Assembly (NCBI GenBank): GCA_030407005.1
Contig: JAUDYN010000004.1
Location: 3,038,001 to 3,102,000, forward strand
DNA: 64,000 bases
Source: Desarmillaria ectypa
Lineage: Eukaryota; Basidiomycota; Agaricomycetes; Agaricales; Physalacriaceae
Direction: 5' to 3'
Part shown: positions 10,899 to 22,933 of the stretch, one piece after another
How positions within the stretch are numbered: position 1 is the first letter of the stretch
How the letters are laid out: the number at the start of each line of letters is the position of its first letter
Program-made: the position numbers and the translations under genes
The notes under the pieces: model-generated
Databases searched by the model: none
What the model saw: only the letters and a program-made list of their open reading frames with translations
Told to the model about the DNA's origin: nothing

Positions 10899-13800
10899 AT
10901 GGGGCCGGCTATTGATGCCAGGCATCCAAGGCAGCAGCATCAGTATCGTTTTCCCTTGTCTCCTCCGAGTTCCGGATCCGTCACTGCCGCTTCGTCCCCC
11001 CGGATAGCAGCCCTGTCTCCCAGTGACTCTGAAGTCCTCGACAATCTTCTCCATGCCAATTCCAAATTTCCTTGGGTCCATGCTGATGCCGCCACTGACT
11101 CAGACGGGTACACAACCGAAAAGATCAAACCTCGCCGTAATTCACGCAAGTCTCCAACTCGACAATCAGCTACCCGCGCGGTGACACTACCTTCGACGGC
11201 CACTGCCTTCCCAGATTCTCCCTCCCAGCCTCGCTCACCGCCCAGGACCAGTCCTCGGCCCCTGTTTCAGCGGTCGAATACTTCCTCGACCTCCATTTCC
11301 TCAACCCACGATCAAATTTTACCCCACGCTTCGTCTTCTGGTATCGGTCGCAAGGTCGCGGCATCTTTACGGCTTTTTAAAGAGACTGACGTCCACCCTG
11401 ACGAACCTAAGTCCACTGACGTACCGTCGAAGCTCGAATCGGGTAAACGAAGGGCAGGTTCATCATCCAAGCCAGACAATGTTTCCGAAGCAAAGTTTGA
11501 GTTTGTCAAGCGTGCAGAATGGCCAGATCGTGAGACGGTTGCTCTTCGGCGTGAGAGGAGTTCGACGGCGTTGCAGAGGGTGAGGACAAGAGAGAGCTTG
11601 GTTAGCTCAGGAGACGAGTCTTACCGGACCAAAGACAGGAAACCATCGGTTCGAGAGATGAAGATCGCAGATCTCACGAACTGGCGAAAAGAAGTCATGA
11701 GTGTGATGGACGGACGAGGACGCCGACGCGATCGAATAGAGTCGCCTTCGGAGTCTGTTTTTGTTTCCTCGACGTCGACATCTTTCCAGCCTTCGCCAAG
11801 TTCTTCCAGCCGGCCACATTCCCGGATATATCCCCCGTCTCCTTCACCGTCACGTTCACCTTCGGACCGACATGCGAAAGCTTCGTCCAGTCGTCCACCT
11901 TCCAGCGCTGCCTCTGTGCCAACTCTCAGCCCCATAACAACCACCTTTTCTCTGACGTCGTCCCCTTCTCTTCCGCATGATGAATTACAACGTACTCTGT
12001 CATTCCCTACCACCCCAAACGACATTTTCTCCGTTTCTCCGTGGTCGACAGAAGATGAATCCACTTGGGAATCTGCGTCTGTTGCCACCAGCGCATCCAC
12101 CACTTCAGCATACTCTTCATACCAATTTTCTCACGACCCTGATCTATCGTCGACATTTGTTCAGTCTTCAGACCATCCCGGAGGATCGCAGCTTTTCTCT
12201 TTACCTTCGGAGAGCAAAGATGTAGCTATTGAAGAGCATGCGGAGAATCCCGATCTGGATTTATCATTGACTCATATACCCCTCCGGCCTTTCCGTAATC
12301 AAGTAGGTGGACATAGCGCCATTTACAAGTTTACGAAACGGGCAGTGTGTAAGGTTAGTCCCTTTGATGGTGACCTCAAACTTTATTCTCACAAGCGTTT
12401 ATCGCCATAGCCTCTTGTCTCTCGTGAAAACCTCTTTTATGAGGCCGTTGAGCGAGAGGCACCGCCGCTGCTTTCATATATCCCGCGTTATCTAGGTGTT
12501 ATGCTGGTGAGCTACCGGCGAGTTCCAAAGGGTTCATCGTCATCTCCTCCCCGGAAAAACAACGTTGATGATACTCCTCGACCTCCATTCATCAAGTCAG
12601 CTACTGAGATCCCTCGAGGTATTCCCGATATGTATGGCGAGGGGGATACAGATAGTGATGAAGCTGAGATGCCCGAAGTGGTTTTGGACCGTAACCGGCA
12701 TATCATTCCTGAATGGATGCTGCGTGGAGGGAGAAATAGATCATTGTCACAGTCCAACGTGGCAGGATCGTCTGTGTGGGCGAGCCAACAGCTTCAGCGA
12801 CAGCACCTCGGAGGAACGGCATCGAGTCCGGACTTGAACATTGATGGAAAAGGAATGCTAATACCAAGGCCTAAACCTAGTCCATTGTCGCGATATCCTC
12901 CTTATATCTCGCCGTCGTTGGAAGCGCCTACGCCAACCAATTCTCCGAAGGTGATCAATCGTTCATTTCCACCAAGGCTTGCCGAGAGTCCCACGCCTCG
13001 CCAGTTTTTGCGCAAGTCGGCTGCCTCCGACGAGGACGACGAGTTTAGTAGGGCGTCTTCAAGTTCGCCGTGGTTTGACGGCACAGGATCTACGACGGTG
13101 AACACCAAGTTCAAGGACCATGTTTTTAGCACGGTGTTGCGGCGGTTTAGGAGGAGGACGGGAGGAAGATGGGCTGGTGCGGAAGTACGGACCGAGGATG
13201 AGGGCGACGTGGCGGATGCCGAGAGCGACAGCATACAAACAGGTCGCCGTGTGACTCGGCGCGCTAGGAAGCTGCTCAGCCAGGTCGAGAGGCTTCGAGT
13301 CGCAGAGGCGAGCTCGCCGATACGGCGGACCCAGAGCGAATCGATCATCGCAAGCCCTGGGAAGCTGGAAGCTATGGCATTGGAACAGCAGCAGAACCAG
13401 GACATCATGGGTGTATTTGAACTGGATTATGATGCGAGACCCGATGTTGACGATGGCCAGAATAAGTTTGAAAAGTGGCAGGGTGGCCGAGCTCTTTCGA
13501 GAAAACGAAGTAGGTCCAGGTCATTGGATACGCGTCCATCACAGCTACGACATCCGCCATCATTGTCTCCCTTGACAAACAGTGCGATCCCAGAGACGAA
13601 CGAAGCTGATGTGTTATTTACGAGGCAGAATCATTTTATCCTCATGGAAGACTTGACAGGGCGGCTGAAGCGGCCGTGTGTGATGGATTTGAAGATGGGA
13701 ACCCGTCAGTATGGCATGGACGCTACTCCGGCGAAGAAGAAGAGTCAGAGGAAGAAGTGTGACCGAACGACGAGCAGAACGTTGGGAGTGCGACTCTGTG

Positions 13801-14678
13801 GTATGCAGGTGAGTCGGCGGCGGGCACTTGTCTTCCGCATAATGTATTCAATACAATTCTCAAAGGTTTGGAACCATGTGACACAATCTTATGTGACGCA
13901 GGACAAATATATGGGGCGCGAGGTACAGCCTGACGCTTTCTCGTCGGTTCTAGCTTCGTTCCTGTATGATGGGGAGCGGTTATTAGCCCATCAGATCCCG
14001 GTGTTGCTCCAGAAGATCTGCGGACTTGCGAAAATTATTTATCGGCTAAAGGGATTTAGGTTCTATGGGTGCAGCCTACTCCTAATCTATGATGGGGATC
14101 GAGAGTCGCAGGACGCGTTTGGGCTGTCAGCAATGGAATATCCTTCTTCGCGGAGCAAACGTGGAGAGTCGCTGGAGAGACAAAACGCGCATTATTCGAA
14201 GTCGGACGCAGACTCTGACAAACCGCAATTGAGACGATCGCACAGTGATGATTTATTGCTTGGCGGGCCGGTGGGTGAGTACACGCGTAAACGTGGAGAA
14301 GCAAACGTGCGAATAGTGGACTTTGCGCACACGACTACGGGGAAAGATTGGCTACCGTATCCTAGACCTGGGGAGGACATGCCGCCACACGACGTGTCAT
14401 TGAGTTCTAAGGGTTATCAAGCGGAGGTTGACCCAGAGACAGGCCTGATATACGCACGGTTCCCACCACACTTCCCGGAGCAGCCGGATCGTGGGTTCCT
14501 GTTTGGGCTCAAGAACCTGGCAGGGGCACTGGAAGGCATATGGAACGAGGAGAGGTTGCGACGGATCAAGACGGCAAAAGATGTCTATCAATTGCCGCCA
14601 TTGTCGATAGAAGGGAGGGAGATTTTCGATGAGATCTTTGGGGTTGACGAGGAGGACGCAGGAACGTTGTCGACATAG
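10899..14678 (+). CDS. KCS1: Inositol hexakisphosphate kinase Kcs1
   Basis: Kcs1 phosphorylates IP6 to the pyrophosphate 5-IP7, which signals phosphate status through SPX domains. Exons 10899-12353, 12411-13808 and 13866-14678 give 1221 residues. The first 450 residues are disordered and S/P-rich. The kinase core begins at about residue 465 with GGHSAIYKFTKRAVCK, then PLVSRENLFYEAVEREAPPL and YIPRYLGVML, the lobe-1 signature. A long disordered insert separates this from NHFILMEDLTGRLKRPCVMD and LKMGTRQYG, which contains the family motif PxxxDxKxG. The C-lobe has RIVDFAHTT, the IP6K metal-binding DFA motif. The second intron is 57 nt with no stop, between LCGMQ and VWNHV; retention would add 19 residues. 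Large basidiomycete insertions explain the length. Confidence 0.95.
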
Positions 14679-15060
14679 ATCGGGTGTTTCTTTTTCTCCT
14701 TTCACAGGTATTTTGTGCTATTTGGTCGTATACACGTATAATCCCCGTTAATTGTCTATTATCGCGTTTGTCGTCTAGCATTGTATTTTTTATACCTACG
14801 CATTGCACACCTACCCATCTACTTTTTTTGTCTCTTTTTTTTGCATTTAGTGTAGCACAGCCCGTCTGAATCATCTGTACAAAGGCTCCATACATGCATT
14901 TCTTTTCTCTGTCTTCTCTTTTTTTTTGTAGCATCCGGTCGTGTCAAAGATAAAACCAAGATTGCAATATGATTTGATTTCTGTCGATCACACGGCCGAT
15001 CACGAATACTACCATCGTAAACGTTTCCTTTGAGTGACCAATTCACTACCAATTGATCTC
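14679..15060. other. KCS1 3' region
   Basis: T-rich sequence with runs such as those near 14821 and 14921; consistent with a 3' untranslated region and terminator. No gene seen. Confidence 0.45.
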
Positions 15061-15527
15061 AAGTCTTGCATCCCAACTCCCTCGATGACCTGGTGTCATT
15101 TCCTGCTGGTAGATCCCACTGCGCATCGTAAACCTCGATGGCTACCAATGGAAGGTGTCGGTGCCTTGCGATCTCTAGCAAGGATGACGCACCTTTTCCC
15201 GGTTCATTGCTCGCAGTTCTTCGCATAACGTCCGAAGACAACTGGACTATGCCGTATGGGAATTGGAAAGGTCCCCGTGAGTTTGCGAAGCATTTCGCTG
15301 ATGTCAAGTTGACCTGCACGGGAGCGCAACCTCCCAGCAGGGTGTTTCGTGGTGATTACGCGCATGTTATCGACAACTTGAAGCATCCAGGATACGATCG
15401 CTGTTGCGGGGTATGGGAAGAAGAAAGGTCTATTGATGGAGGTCAAGCGTGGAGACCCATCCGGGGGTTTCAAGGTCAAAATCCAGCACGCTCTCTTGGA
15501 GGTGCGCGATTACAGTCTTTGTTCTAG
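15061..15527 (+). pseudogene. Decayed first copy of an unrecognised tandem pair
   Basis: This segment matches the gene at 16258-17262 but in pieces. Frame A gives KPRWLPMEG (partner: NLKWLPMDDG). Frame B gives SKDDAPFPGSLLAVLRITSE, GNWKGP and FADVKLTCTGA, matching SHEAPSHAILLTVLHITEQD, GKWQGP and LADMKLSCSGA. Frame A resumes with KKKGLLMEVKRGDP and KVKIQHALLE, matching EKRGVLVPVKNGDP and KVKFQHVLFK. Counting between conserved codons shows 38 nt against 45 at the first junction (a 7-nt loss) and 61 against 60 at the second (a 1-nt gain). The donor GTGCGC after ALLE corresponds to the partner's GTGAGT, but nothing matching the partner's last two exons follows. Sequencing error at two sites is the alternative. 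The function is unknown. Confidence 0.75.
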
Positions 15528-16257
15528 ATTTGATTGACTTTTGGCTATGCCGACAGAAGAAGCTCAATGACGGTGGGGCTATCAATGAGTATGACAGCGT
15601 TTTTGTTGTGTCTTGCTCTAATCCAAATCTGCCTCTAACCGTAAATGTTGTGCCCTCAATTGAGAATTGGCCTACGTCCCATCCCAAAGCAAGGAATTGT
15701 ATGATTATGTTTAACACTTCAAACTCGTAGGACTGGACCTTCTGAAGTAACTGTGCTTTCAATCAAGCTGTTCGTTCGCACAATTGCCAATAAGGATGCC
15801 TGGAACAGACTGTGAGTCATAACGTGCAAAGACCGAAGACTTGACTGTAGCCTCAATATCTGGTCCACCAAAGTCAAACAGGGATAATAATTATAATAAC
15901 ATAACCGCGGAGGCTTTTTTTTGTCGATCACTGAAGCTGTTAAGTCGATCATCATAGAGTACTATACTGTTTCCTCTCATTGGTCTGTAAACGATATTGT
16001 CGCATCTGATATGGCATTTTAGCTTTCGTAGTGACCAGACGTGGCCTTTCTCGTTCCCTGCTCCCGTACATAAGTTGTCGACGTGAACGTTTTTTCAACC
16101 CAGTTTCTGGAGATGCCAATAAAATACTTGAAGCTCCTAGCATAAGTATCTGTGGCAGTACTTACTTGTGTACTGTCCTGTTTGGAAACTGCTTCCAGGA
16201 GACAATAGAAGCCCGCGAATTCCAAATAGCAGCAAACTTGCCTCCTACGGTCATCCC
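15528..16257. other. Spacer between the tandem paralogues
   Basis: 730 bp with no recognisable gene. An upstream in-frame ATG at 16168 could extend the next gene by 30 residues. Confidence 0.4.
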
Positions 16258-17262
16258 ATGCCTCAAAGACCAGTCGACCGTGACGCCTTGCGTCAATCCT
16301 ACCTAGACTCTCCCTCGAACGAGGGCATCTACATTGGTAACCCGTCCGGTCTGTCTATGCACAACCTCAAATGGCTGCCCATGGATGACGGAAGCAGAGG
16401 ACACGTCCTCGCCGATACTAGCCACGAGGCGCCTTCACATGCTATTTTATTGACAGTGCTCCACATAACTGAGCAAGACTGCTGGGTCTACCCTGATGGG
16501 AAGTGGCAAGGTCCCACTTTATACACTAAGAGCCTTGCAGACATGAAACTGAGTTGCTCCGGGGCAATACCCGAGGCTGGGGTGTTCCGTAGTGACTTCA
16601 AGCACGTCATCAAGAATCTTGAGTTCATCAGGAATATGATCGCCACTCCAGGAAACGAGAAGAGAGGAGTGTTGGTTCCTGTCAAGAATGGCGATCCGGC
16701 GGATAGTAGCAAGCTGAAAGTCAAGTTCCAGCATGTCCTTTTCAAGGTGAGTTGTACTTCTAAATCTACTTAGACACACCTTCTGACTCAATGCAGCACA
16801 AGTTAGTAGGAGAGAGAGAGATGCGTACTAGAGCGAGCATGAGGGGTGAGTATCAAATGATGCGACCGTAGGGACGCTTATTGATTGGCAGTACTTGCAG
16901 GCCAGTGTCGCTGGACTACAGACAACTGGCCAGTAACTGGCCGTGCAGCTGAGCAAGCGTTGGAAGATATAAGGGGGACTCATATCGTTGATCCTCTTCC
17001 TCTATATGACTCTGAGGATAACTCTGTTGACCCCAAGTCGTATTACAACTCTTTGATTGGTGCGACAGTCGAAGTAAGGTTCAACCTCAGTCATTGGTGC
17101 ATCAAGAAAGGGGGCATGCAAGAGGACGTGTATGTTGCTTATATTGATAATATGTTCATCTTGCCTGCTCCACCTGTGGTTCTGTCCTCCCCGGCCAAGA
17201 AGCATCGCTCCGCCCAGGCGGAGCACCCGTTGTCTCCTTCAAAGCGTATTAGGCGTGAGTGA
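16258..17262 (+). CDS. Unrecognised protein, intact member of tandem pair
   Basis: I do not recognise this family. Three exons (start-16746, 16797-16845, 16901-17262) join in phase to about 300 residues from the ATG at 16258 (MPQRPVDRDALRQSYLDSP); an ATG at 16168 in the same frame is an alternative start. No signal peptide or membrane segment is visible. The N-terminal half has WLPMDDGSRG, LLTVLHITEQDCWVYPDGKW and LADMKLSCSGA, suggesting a compact globular fold. The C-terminal part has GQCRWTTDNWPVTGRAAEQA and a VEVRFNLSHW strand, then a basic tail SPAKKHRSAQ...SKRIRRE that could be a nuclear localisation signal. Its upstream neighbour is a decayed duplicate. The splice sites are good, so the model is probably right even though the role is unknown. 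Confidence 0.7.
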
Positions 17263-17776
17263 GTTTAATTGTCGCTGAATCCCCTAGTGTCTTTGTTAAT
17301 TGCGTTCAGTATAGCTAAGAGCTATGCTATGCTGGGTAGTGCGCCTGGGACGGGATTTTCAAAGGAAGACTCGGTGATATTTTTGTAAGATAACGTACAG
17401 CAGGTGTAGTATGATGGGATAATTGGATGTTGTAGCCTTAGGGAATCGTAGTTTCGTTTTGAGAAATATTCTTGCATGCTGACTGTTTCCTTCCAACTAA
17501 AAATTCATCTTCTCCGAGCTTCCGTGGACGCTCGAGCTAGGTCTTTGTAATTGAATACGCAGCGCAGGCTCAAGCCAGTCGCGTCTTGAGTCAAAGAGAA
17601 CTCCAAGGAGGGAGAAGCCGCCGTATCTCGGTAATAGGTTACAGGTTGGGGTTTCGAAGCAGATTTTTTTAAAAAAAACTATGGAAGAAAACGCCACCAC
17701 GTGACGCTCAAAACGCGTCATTTTGTCATATCCATCTCTTTCCCGACCATCATCACCACCTACGGGCCGCCGTCGA
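17263..17776. other. HEI10 upstream region
   Basis: 514 bp with no gene. A CACGTG site lies at 17698-17703, 74 bp before the HEI10 start codon, after a T/A run near 17665-17680. Confidence 0.45.
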
Positions 17777-19409
17777 ATGGACACTGACCTGAAATGCAAC
17801 CGACTGACCTGTCGTAAATCGCTCACGGACAAAGCCGTCGTGGTGAGCACCCTTCCATCTCGCCCAAGGTCCTTTTGTTGAATCATCATCCAGACCACAT
17901 GTGAGCTCTCCTTCTGGTAGAGGAGCACGAAGGTCTGAAGTAGAAGAGACAAGGTTCCCATATTTTCTGTGGTACGAACGACTACTGTTTTCTCATTTGA
18001 AACTGAGGTTCTATGTAGTGGATTGTGCAAACGAGTTGTTCAACGCGGCGCGTTTATGCCCAGGTAGCTAGGCTTCCGCCCTGCTTTTTATCATCTCTGC
18101 TAACGTATTTTCGAAGCATGCGAAGCATCCCTGACTGAACCGTCGGTATAGCTCATTCTCATCAATTGCATCCCCACTCACCTGGATACAGGGATGACGT
18201 CGTGGTGCGTCTCTTCGCTTGACACAATCGGCATCAATCGAAGCAGAGCTCAGGTCTGCTCCCTTCATCCATCGAATGACTACAAAACGGTACATAGGAA
18301 GCGCATATAACGACTCTTTATCTCATGCTCTCTCTAGTCAGTCCTATCGGGTCTAACACCATCGATCATTCTTGAGATCTGTTCTCGGTGCGTGTTCCAC
18401 CATCATGATTGTTGCAATTGCTTGACCTTAAGAATTGATAGTGCGATATCTTTCTGGCAGTATCAGATATATCAAGAAAGGTGATTATCATTCAAGGACC
18501 CTCTCTCGCTGACGCGCGCATATATGTTTAGCTCCTTCCAGCAAGCGGTTGTACGAAATCTCACCGATAAGAATACTCAAATTCAGAAGCAGCTTGATAG
18601 TGTCGTTAGAGAAGGTACCCTGTTTCATGGATCCATTTATTTATTCATCGTCTTCTAGCCAATAGCGAGCTATCGTTATTGAGGAACAAGATCGCCGGTG
18701 CGCCACCTTTGAGCAGTGACCCTAGATCTCTTGTTAACTTTTTGAAACAAGAGCTAGAGCGTGATGTGGAATTGGAACGACGGAAGGTGCGAGAGCTGCA
18801 GGAGGCGTCGAGGGATCGGGATCGAGAATACCAAAAGTTGAAGGTTCGCTTCGTTATCTGCGTGTTTCTCGCCAGGCGCTCGATCACTTTCAGGCGCAAC
18901 ACGACAAGATGAAACGCAAAGTTCTTCTGGCCCCAAATCTGACTGGACAGCAGCCGTCTGGGAATGAAGCGCTTAATATGGGCAGTTCCTCTTTTCCGGA
19001 ACAGGGTGACCCGAATCCTCGACAGCCGCTCAGGGCATTCCGTGTTGGGGCTGTAGTGGGTAGTATGGAAGCGAATGGGGTATGCATTCTCCCACATTCG
19101 TTCTCCGCCACTGTACCCTATTCATAGATTCAGAGGACCCCACTCGTTAATCACGGCGTGCAAGGTGGAGGGTTTGTACGGAACGGGAACGATGGCTGGG
19201 TGCAATCTGGTGGGGCGGGTCAAAGAATGCCACACCGTCAGCAGCTCCTTGTTGCGCAAGCACAGCAATACCAGCAAACATCTGGGAGTATGTCTGAGCG
19301 GTCGGATACGAGTAGTTTGTACGAGATGGAGAATCTGCTGGGTATGGGTGGAAATGGGAGTGGTGGGAAACGGCGAAATACAGGACCGGGTTGGGGTATG
19401 GTGCCTGTT

Positions 19410-19443
<34 letters not shown>

Positions 19444-19561
19444 GTGGTGAGTACACATTTTTGGGAATCAGGTAACCGTGCCAACGAGTCGAGAAGTATT
19501 TCCTGGGAATTCCAACATGAGAAGATCGGGTACATTTAGACCTGCGGTTATTGGACGGTGA
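17777..19561 (+). CDS. HEI10: Meiotic crossover RING protein HEI10/CCNB1IP1-like
   Basis: HEI10 is a RING E3 ligase of the Zip3 family that marks meiotic crossover sites on the synaptonemal complex. I assembled 14 exons: 17777-17842, 17894-17900, 17954-17971, 18019-18063, 18117-18141, 18192-18204, 18254-18289, 18338-18387, 18442-18480, 18532-18614, 18659-18843, 18894-19079, 19128-19446 and 19497-19561. They sum to 1137 nt (378 residues) with every phase consistent. The RING starts CNRLTCRKSL, continues VVTTCSHIFCVDCANELFN and CPACEASLTEP; then VVCSLHPSNDYKT, ISFWQYQI, a coiled coil (SSFQQAVVRNLTDKNTQIQK to about residue 190) and a tail ending SGTFRPAVIGR, all HEI10-like. An 11-glutamine run sits near the end. 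Three exons are only 7, 18 and 13 nt. The gene is convergent to the next. Confidence 0.92.
19410..19442 (+). repeat. CAG/CAA glutamine repeat in HEI10
   Basis: Thirty-three bases of alternating CAG and CAA codons encode 11 glutamines in the C-terminal tail of HEI10, just before its last intron. Mixed codons lower slippage, but the tract may vary in length between strains. Confidence 0.9.
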
Positions 19562-19752
19562 GGTTGTCTTGCATTTACAATTGAGGTATGGACTCGACGG
19601 ATGGACTGTATTCCTGTATTCTTGATGCGAGTGATGAAGCCGATAGCGAGGTGTCGTCAACCAGTCTGGAAGAATTGATATAATGCGATAGATTTACTAT
19701 ACAATGGGGTAGTAGAATGTCATGCAACGAAAGCAAAAAACAAAGAAAAATG

Positions 19753-21516
19753 TCAGGGTCTCCGTATTTTGCCCAACTTCTCATCATCGAGATACAAGCC
19801 AATAGCAATCATATCTTGGCCTGAACGTCGGAGGTATCCGGCAAGGACATCGCGATCTGCATGGGGGAGCAAAACAACGAGCTTATCCAGCTGTCTCTCA
19901 AACTCGGGGCCATCCTGAGTAGGTATCGTATCTGACTCGCTGACATCTTCCATGGTATGGGCACTGGTACTGGAAGGACTGAGGATCATAGTGTGGCTCC
20001 TGGACATGCGTTTTGCTCTGGGACCGCCTGGAACACTGGGAGAGATGGTGGGTCGCTTTGTGAGGAGGGTACGGCTAGGTATTGGGTGATGTGCTTGCTG
20101 GCGAGGTGGCTGAGGACCCTGGGTGCGACTGACGCTGGCTTTGCGACCTAGAGAGGCGAAGAAACCGCTCTTGACTGATGACGACGTCCGGGGTGCAAGG
20201 GTTGGATATGGAAGGACGATGCTACTATTTGGGGTCGAGGGAGAGGACAAGTCCGTAGCGACACTGGCGTCTGGACGGACAGGGAAGGTAGCTTCGCTAG
20301 CCTCGCTGCCGTGAGAAGTATTCCGAGGTTTCGGCGTAAATGCTGGAGACGGGCCGGGGGAGTTTCTGAGGCGTGCTTCAAAGAGCCAGTCACTGAGGCC
20401 ACAATCGTAGAGGGCGAGTTCGTTGATTTTTGCTGTGTAGAGGGCACAACGCTCGATGGTGGTGAGTTTAGCGGAGAGTTCTGAGCAGTACATAGCAGAG
20501 GGATAGAGGGCTTTAATCTTTGGACGGGGGGATAGCTGAGGCGGGGAAGGGGTACGGCTGGGTGTTCGGGGTAAGGACATACGGCGAAGTCCGCGAGTGA
20601 GGCTGTTACGGAGTGACTTTGGCGGAGGACTCGGTGTTGGCGGGAGGTCTTCGCCGGATGATATGGAGAGTTCGGTGGACACGCGTTTCTTGGACGGTGG
20701 GGGCGTGACGCTGATCCATTCACGGTCTTCAGGGAGACTGTCGTTACGCGGTGGTGGTTTTATGACGACATCTGGTTGAGGGGGTGGCGGTGAATCTAAC
20801 GCGCCCTCTCGCCGATGGATGGATTTGGTCGCGTGCACAGTGGGTTCAGTTGACCGAGTCCTGGTTCTTCTGTCAGTTAGGTGAGATGTGAACGTATCAT
20901 GGGCAAAGACAAACTTACGGCGCACGCAGTGACAGGGCTGCAGAGACAGATGGAGGTAACTGTAGTGCCTGTTTCACTGCTTCAATGTCTCCTCGTCGCC
21001 GTGCTGAACGTGGTGGCAAATCTAGTCTTGGCGGGGGAGGCAATGGACCTGCCGTTGCATGTATGCCAGGTTGGTAGTTGATATACGAGGCGGGGTTGTC
21101 GGGAGAGAACGGTACGACGTTGCTATCTGTGGATGACCGACGCTTAGGCGCTGGCATGGACGAGGGTGGGATATCGTGGGCGTCAGACTGGGATCTGTTA
21201 TGTTGGGCCAAGTCGACAGTCATGACGGCGGTCATCTGTTGCCGGTCCGCAGCTTGTTCGGTTCGTCTTGGTGACGCGACTGGCGACTCTTTCGAGTACT
21301 CGCTACAGCTAGAGTCTGACGATGAGTATTGTGACGATGATACTGATATAGGACCTTTGTCTGCGAGTGGCGACTCGTAGTAACTGAGCAGGTTATCAGT
21401 GTCCTGACGAGCAAGCATGGGCCGTCCTGGCAAAGGTCAGTACAAAAGAATCGATGATATAGAACATGGAACACACTGGACGAAGATGCAAACCCATCCT
21501 GCCCTGCTTCCTTCAT
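19753..21516 (-). CDS. Unrecognised S/P-rich protein with CUE/UBA-like tail
   Basis: I do not recognise an orthologue. The likely first exon starts at 21516 (MKEAGQDGFASSS, donor GTGTGT); the second begins RRPMLARQDTDNLL and ends LSLRAP at a GTAAGT donor near 20925; the third runs from RTRTRSTEPTVH to the stop at 19753. The middle is disordered and rich in Ser, Pro and Arg, with many SP/TP sites (for example PRTPSRTPSPPQLSP). One ordered block, KIKALYPSAMYCSELSAKLT then RCALYTAKINELALYDCGLS, is compact. The last 45 residues (FERQLDKLVVLLPHADRDVL, then AGYLRRSGQDMIAIGLYLDD) look like a three-helix CUE/UBA-type ubiquitin-binding fold; that is inference. The first exon is less certain; ATG 21418 is an alternative start. 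Confidence 0.7.
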
Positions 21517-22933
21517 CGTTATAAGGAACAACCCGTCCAGATCTTTGCGCCCAAAGGAGATCTCGACCTATTACCCCTTTAGGTCACGTTGATGTTCTAT
21601 TTTTACGACAAATTTCCAGCTTCCCACAGCCTCCGATATTCGTATGGTCAGCGCAATACACTGTCCAAGACCAGGTCCTGTGTCAATCCCTTCTCAATAA
21701 ACATATATTACCCAGCCATTTGGCCATGTTATCTGCCTTTATCTCCGCTTTCGATGAAACCCGTCCCGTTCGGGTTCCATTCTCAGTGTCTTTCTACCTC
21801 GCATGCTATTTATTCAACGGCCAAACAGGAATGAACACGTACTCTTCTTTTTAAAATCATGATCACAGCCAGCCGGTGCGCAGTTGTCTCCACATGTCAG
21901 ACAACTTCTGCACCTAGAAACCCTCCTTTCCTCTACCGGATTAATGTAAAATTATCGGTGACTAGTCGCTCAACTACGATTGTTCAGGATAGCCTATCTC
22001 TAGCCGCGTTTCAACACATGGGCTTCCGAATTTTGCCAAGCCAAATAATTTTTCACTTTCTATCGGTAATAATCACGACGCGTGCGCGACTAACGGAGCC
22101 GTTACATCTGCACCTGACCTTGGAGTCGCGATTTTCGGTATCAACACGGTGGTTATTGACATACGGAGAGGGTGATAACCGGTCCCAAATTAATCCACGT
22201 CTTCGATCGTAATCAAACACTAAACGATGATTGTAGTTGGAATGTCCTATTGCCCTATAGCGACTCGGATCTAGTCGTTATGTTTCGTCAAAGTTTCGAA
22301 ATTTAACACAATCCACTTGAAGTAGTATTCATCAAAACTCCCTTCGTCATTTTAGTCACGTCAAGTGTCATTAATGTTCTTTTCATCCACTTATACGTAC
22401 TTACAGCGCTCATGGACGTCAGCGAGTCTTGAACTCGACTGATTTGCATGTGGCTACACGCAACTCCGAGATGCATGTGGCGCATCACTTGATCTTTTCA
22501 ACACTCGTACAGTTTCATCTTCAAAATACTTTAAGCAAGTTCTAAACTCGTCGCTTAACTCCCCATATTATCCTCACAGGTGATCAAAGGCGTCTTCCAC
22601 GTTTGACATTCAATCAAGTCAATCATGAATGCCTGTTCTCCTCATGCATGCCCCTGCAAGTCGGACCCTACATCTTGATTGAAGATGCGACTGCAAGTAA
22701 GCATCATGCATGCAATCTGTACATCGATCCATCTGCTCGTTTAAAAAACTACATAACACCGAGCTATTATATCATGCCGGCGGCTAACCGGTCCGAACCG
22801 TCCCACGCGCCTTTAACGCCCGCTGACCAATCTACCCCTATCTTCGGAAGCAAATTACAGAACGCAGACTTTCCGTCTTTCATCACCTTCCGCGAGCATC
22901 GTCCCACGACTCTTTACGGTATGCGCGTTATGC
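21517..22933. other. Long intergenic region without a recognised gene
   Basis: 1.4 kb, somewhat richer in A+T than its neighbours. Short frames at 21589-21834, 21859-22212 and 22603-22947 show no family motifs and no matching splice partners. It probably holds the promoters of the two divergent genes at its edges. Confidence 0.4.

Noticed and set aside
13808..13866. Extra residues between GMQ and VWNHV in the KCS1 frame read as a novel insertion
   Set aside because: It has a GTGAGT donor and an AAAG acceptor and breaks a conserved block, so it is an intron.
15059..15319. A minus-strand 86-codon frame over the decayed tandem copy
   Set aside because: The plus strand carries clear similarity to the neighbouring gene; the minus frame does not resemble anything.
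17497..18030. A 177-codon minus-strand reading frame
   Set aside because: It lies antisense to the HEI10 microexon region, whose plus-strand exons rebuild a recognised protein; the frame has no family features.
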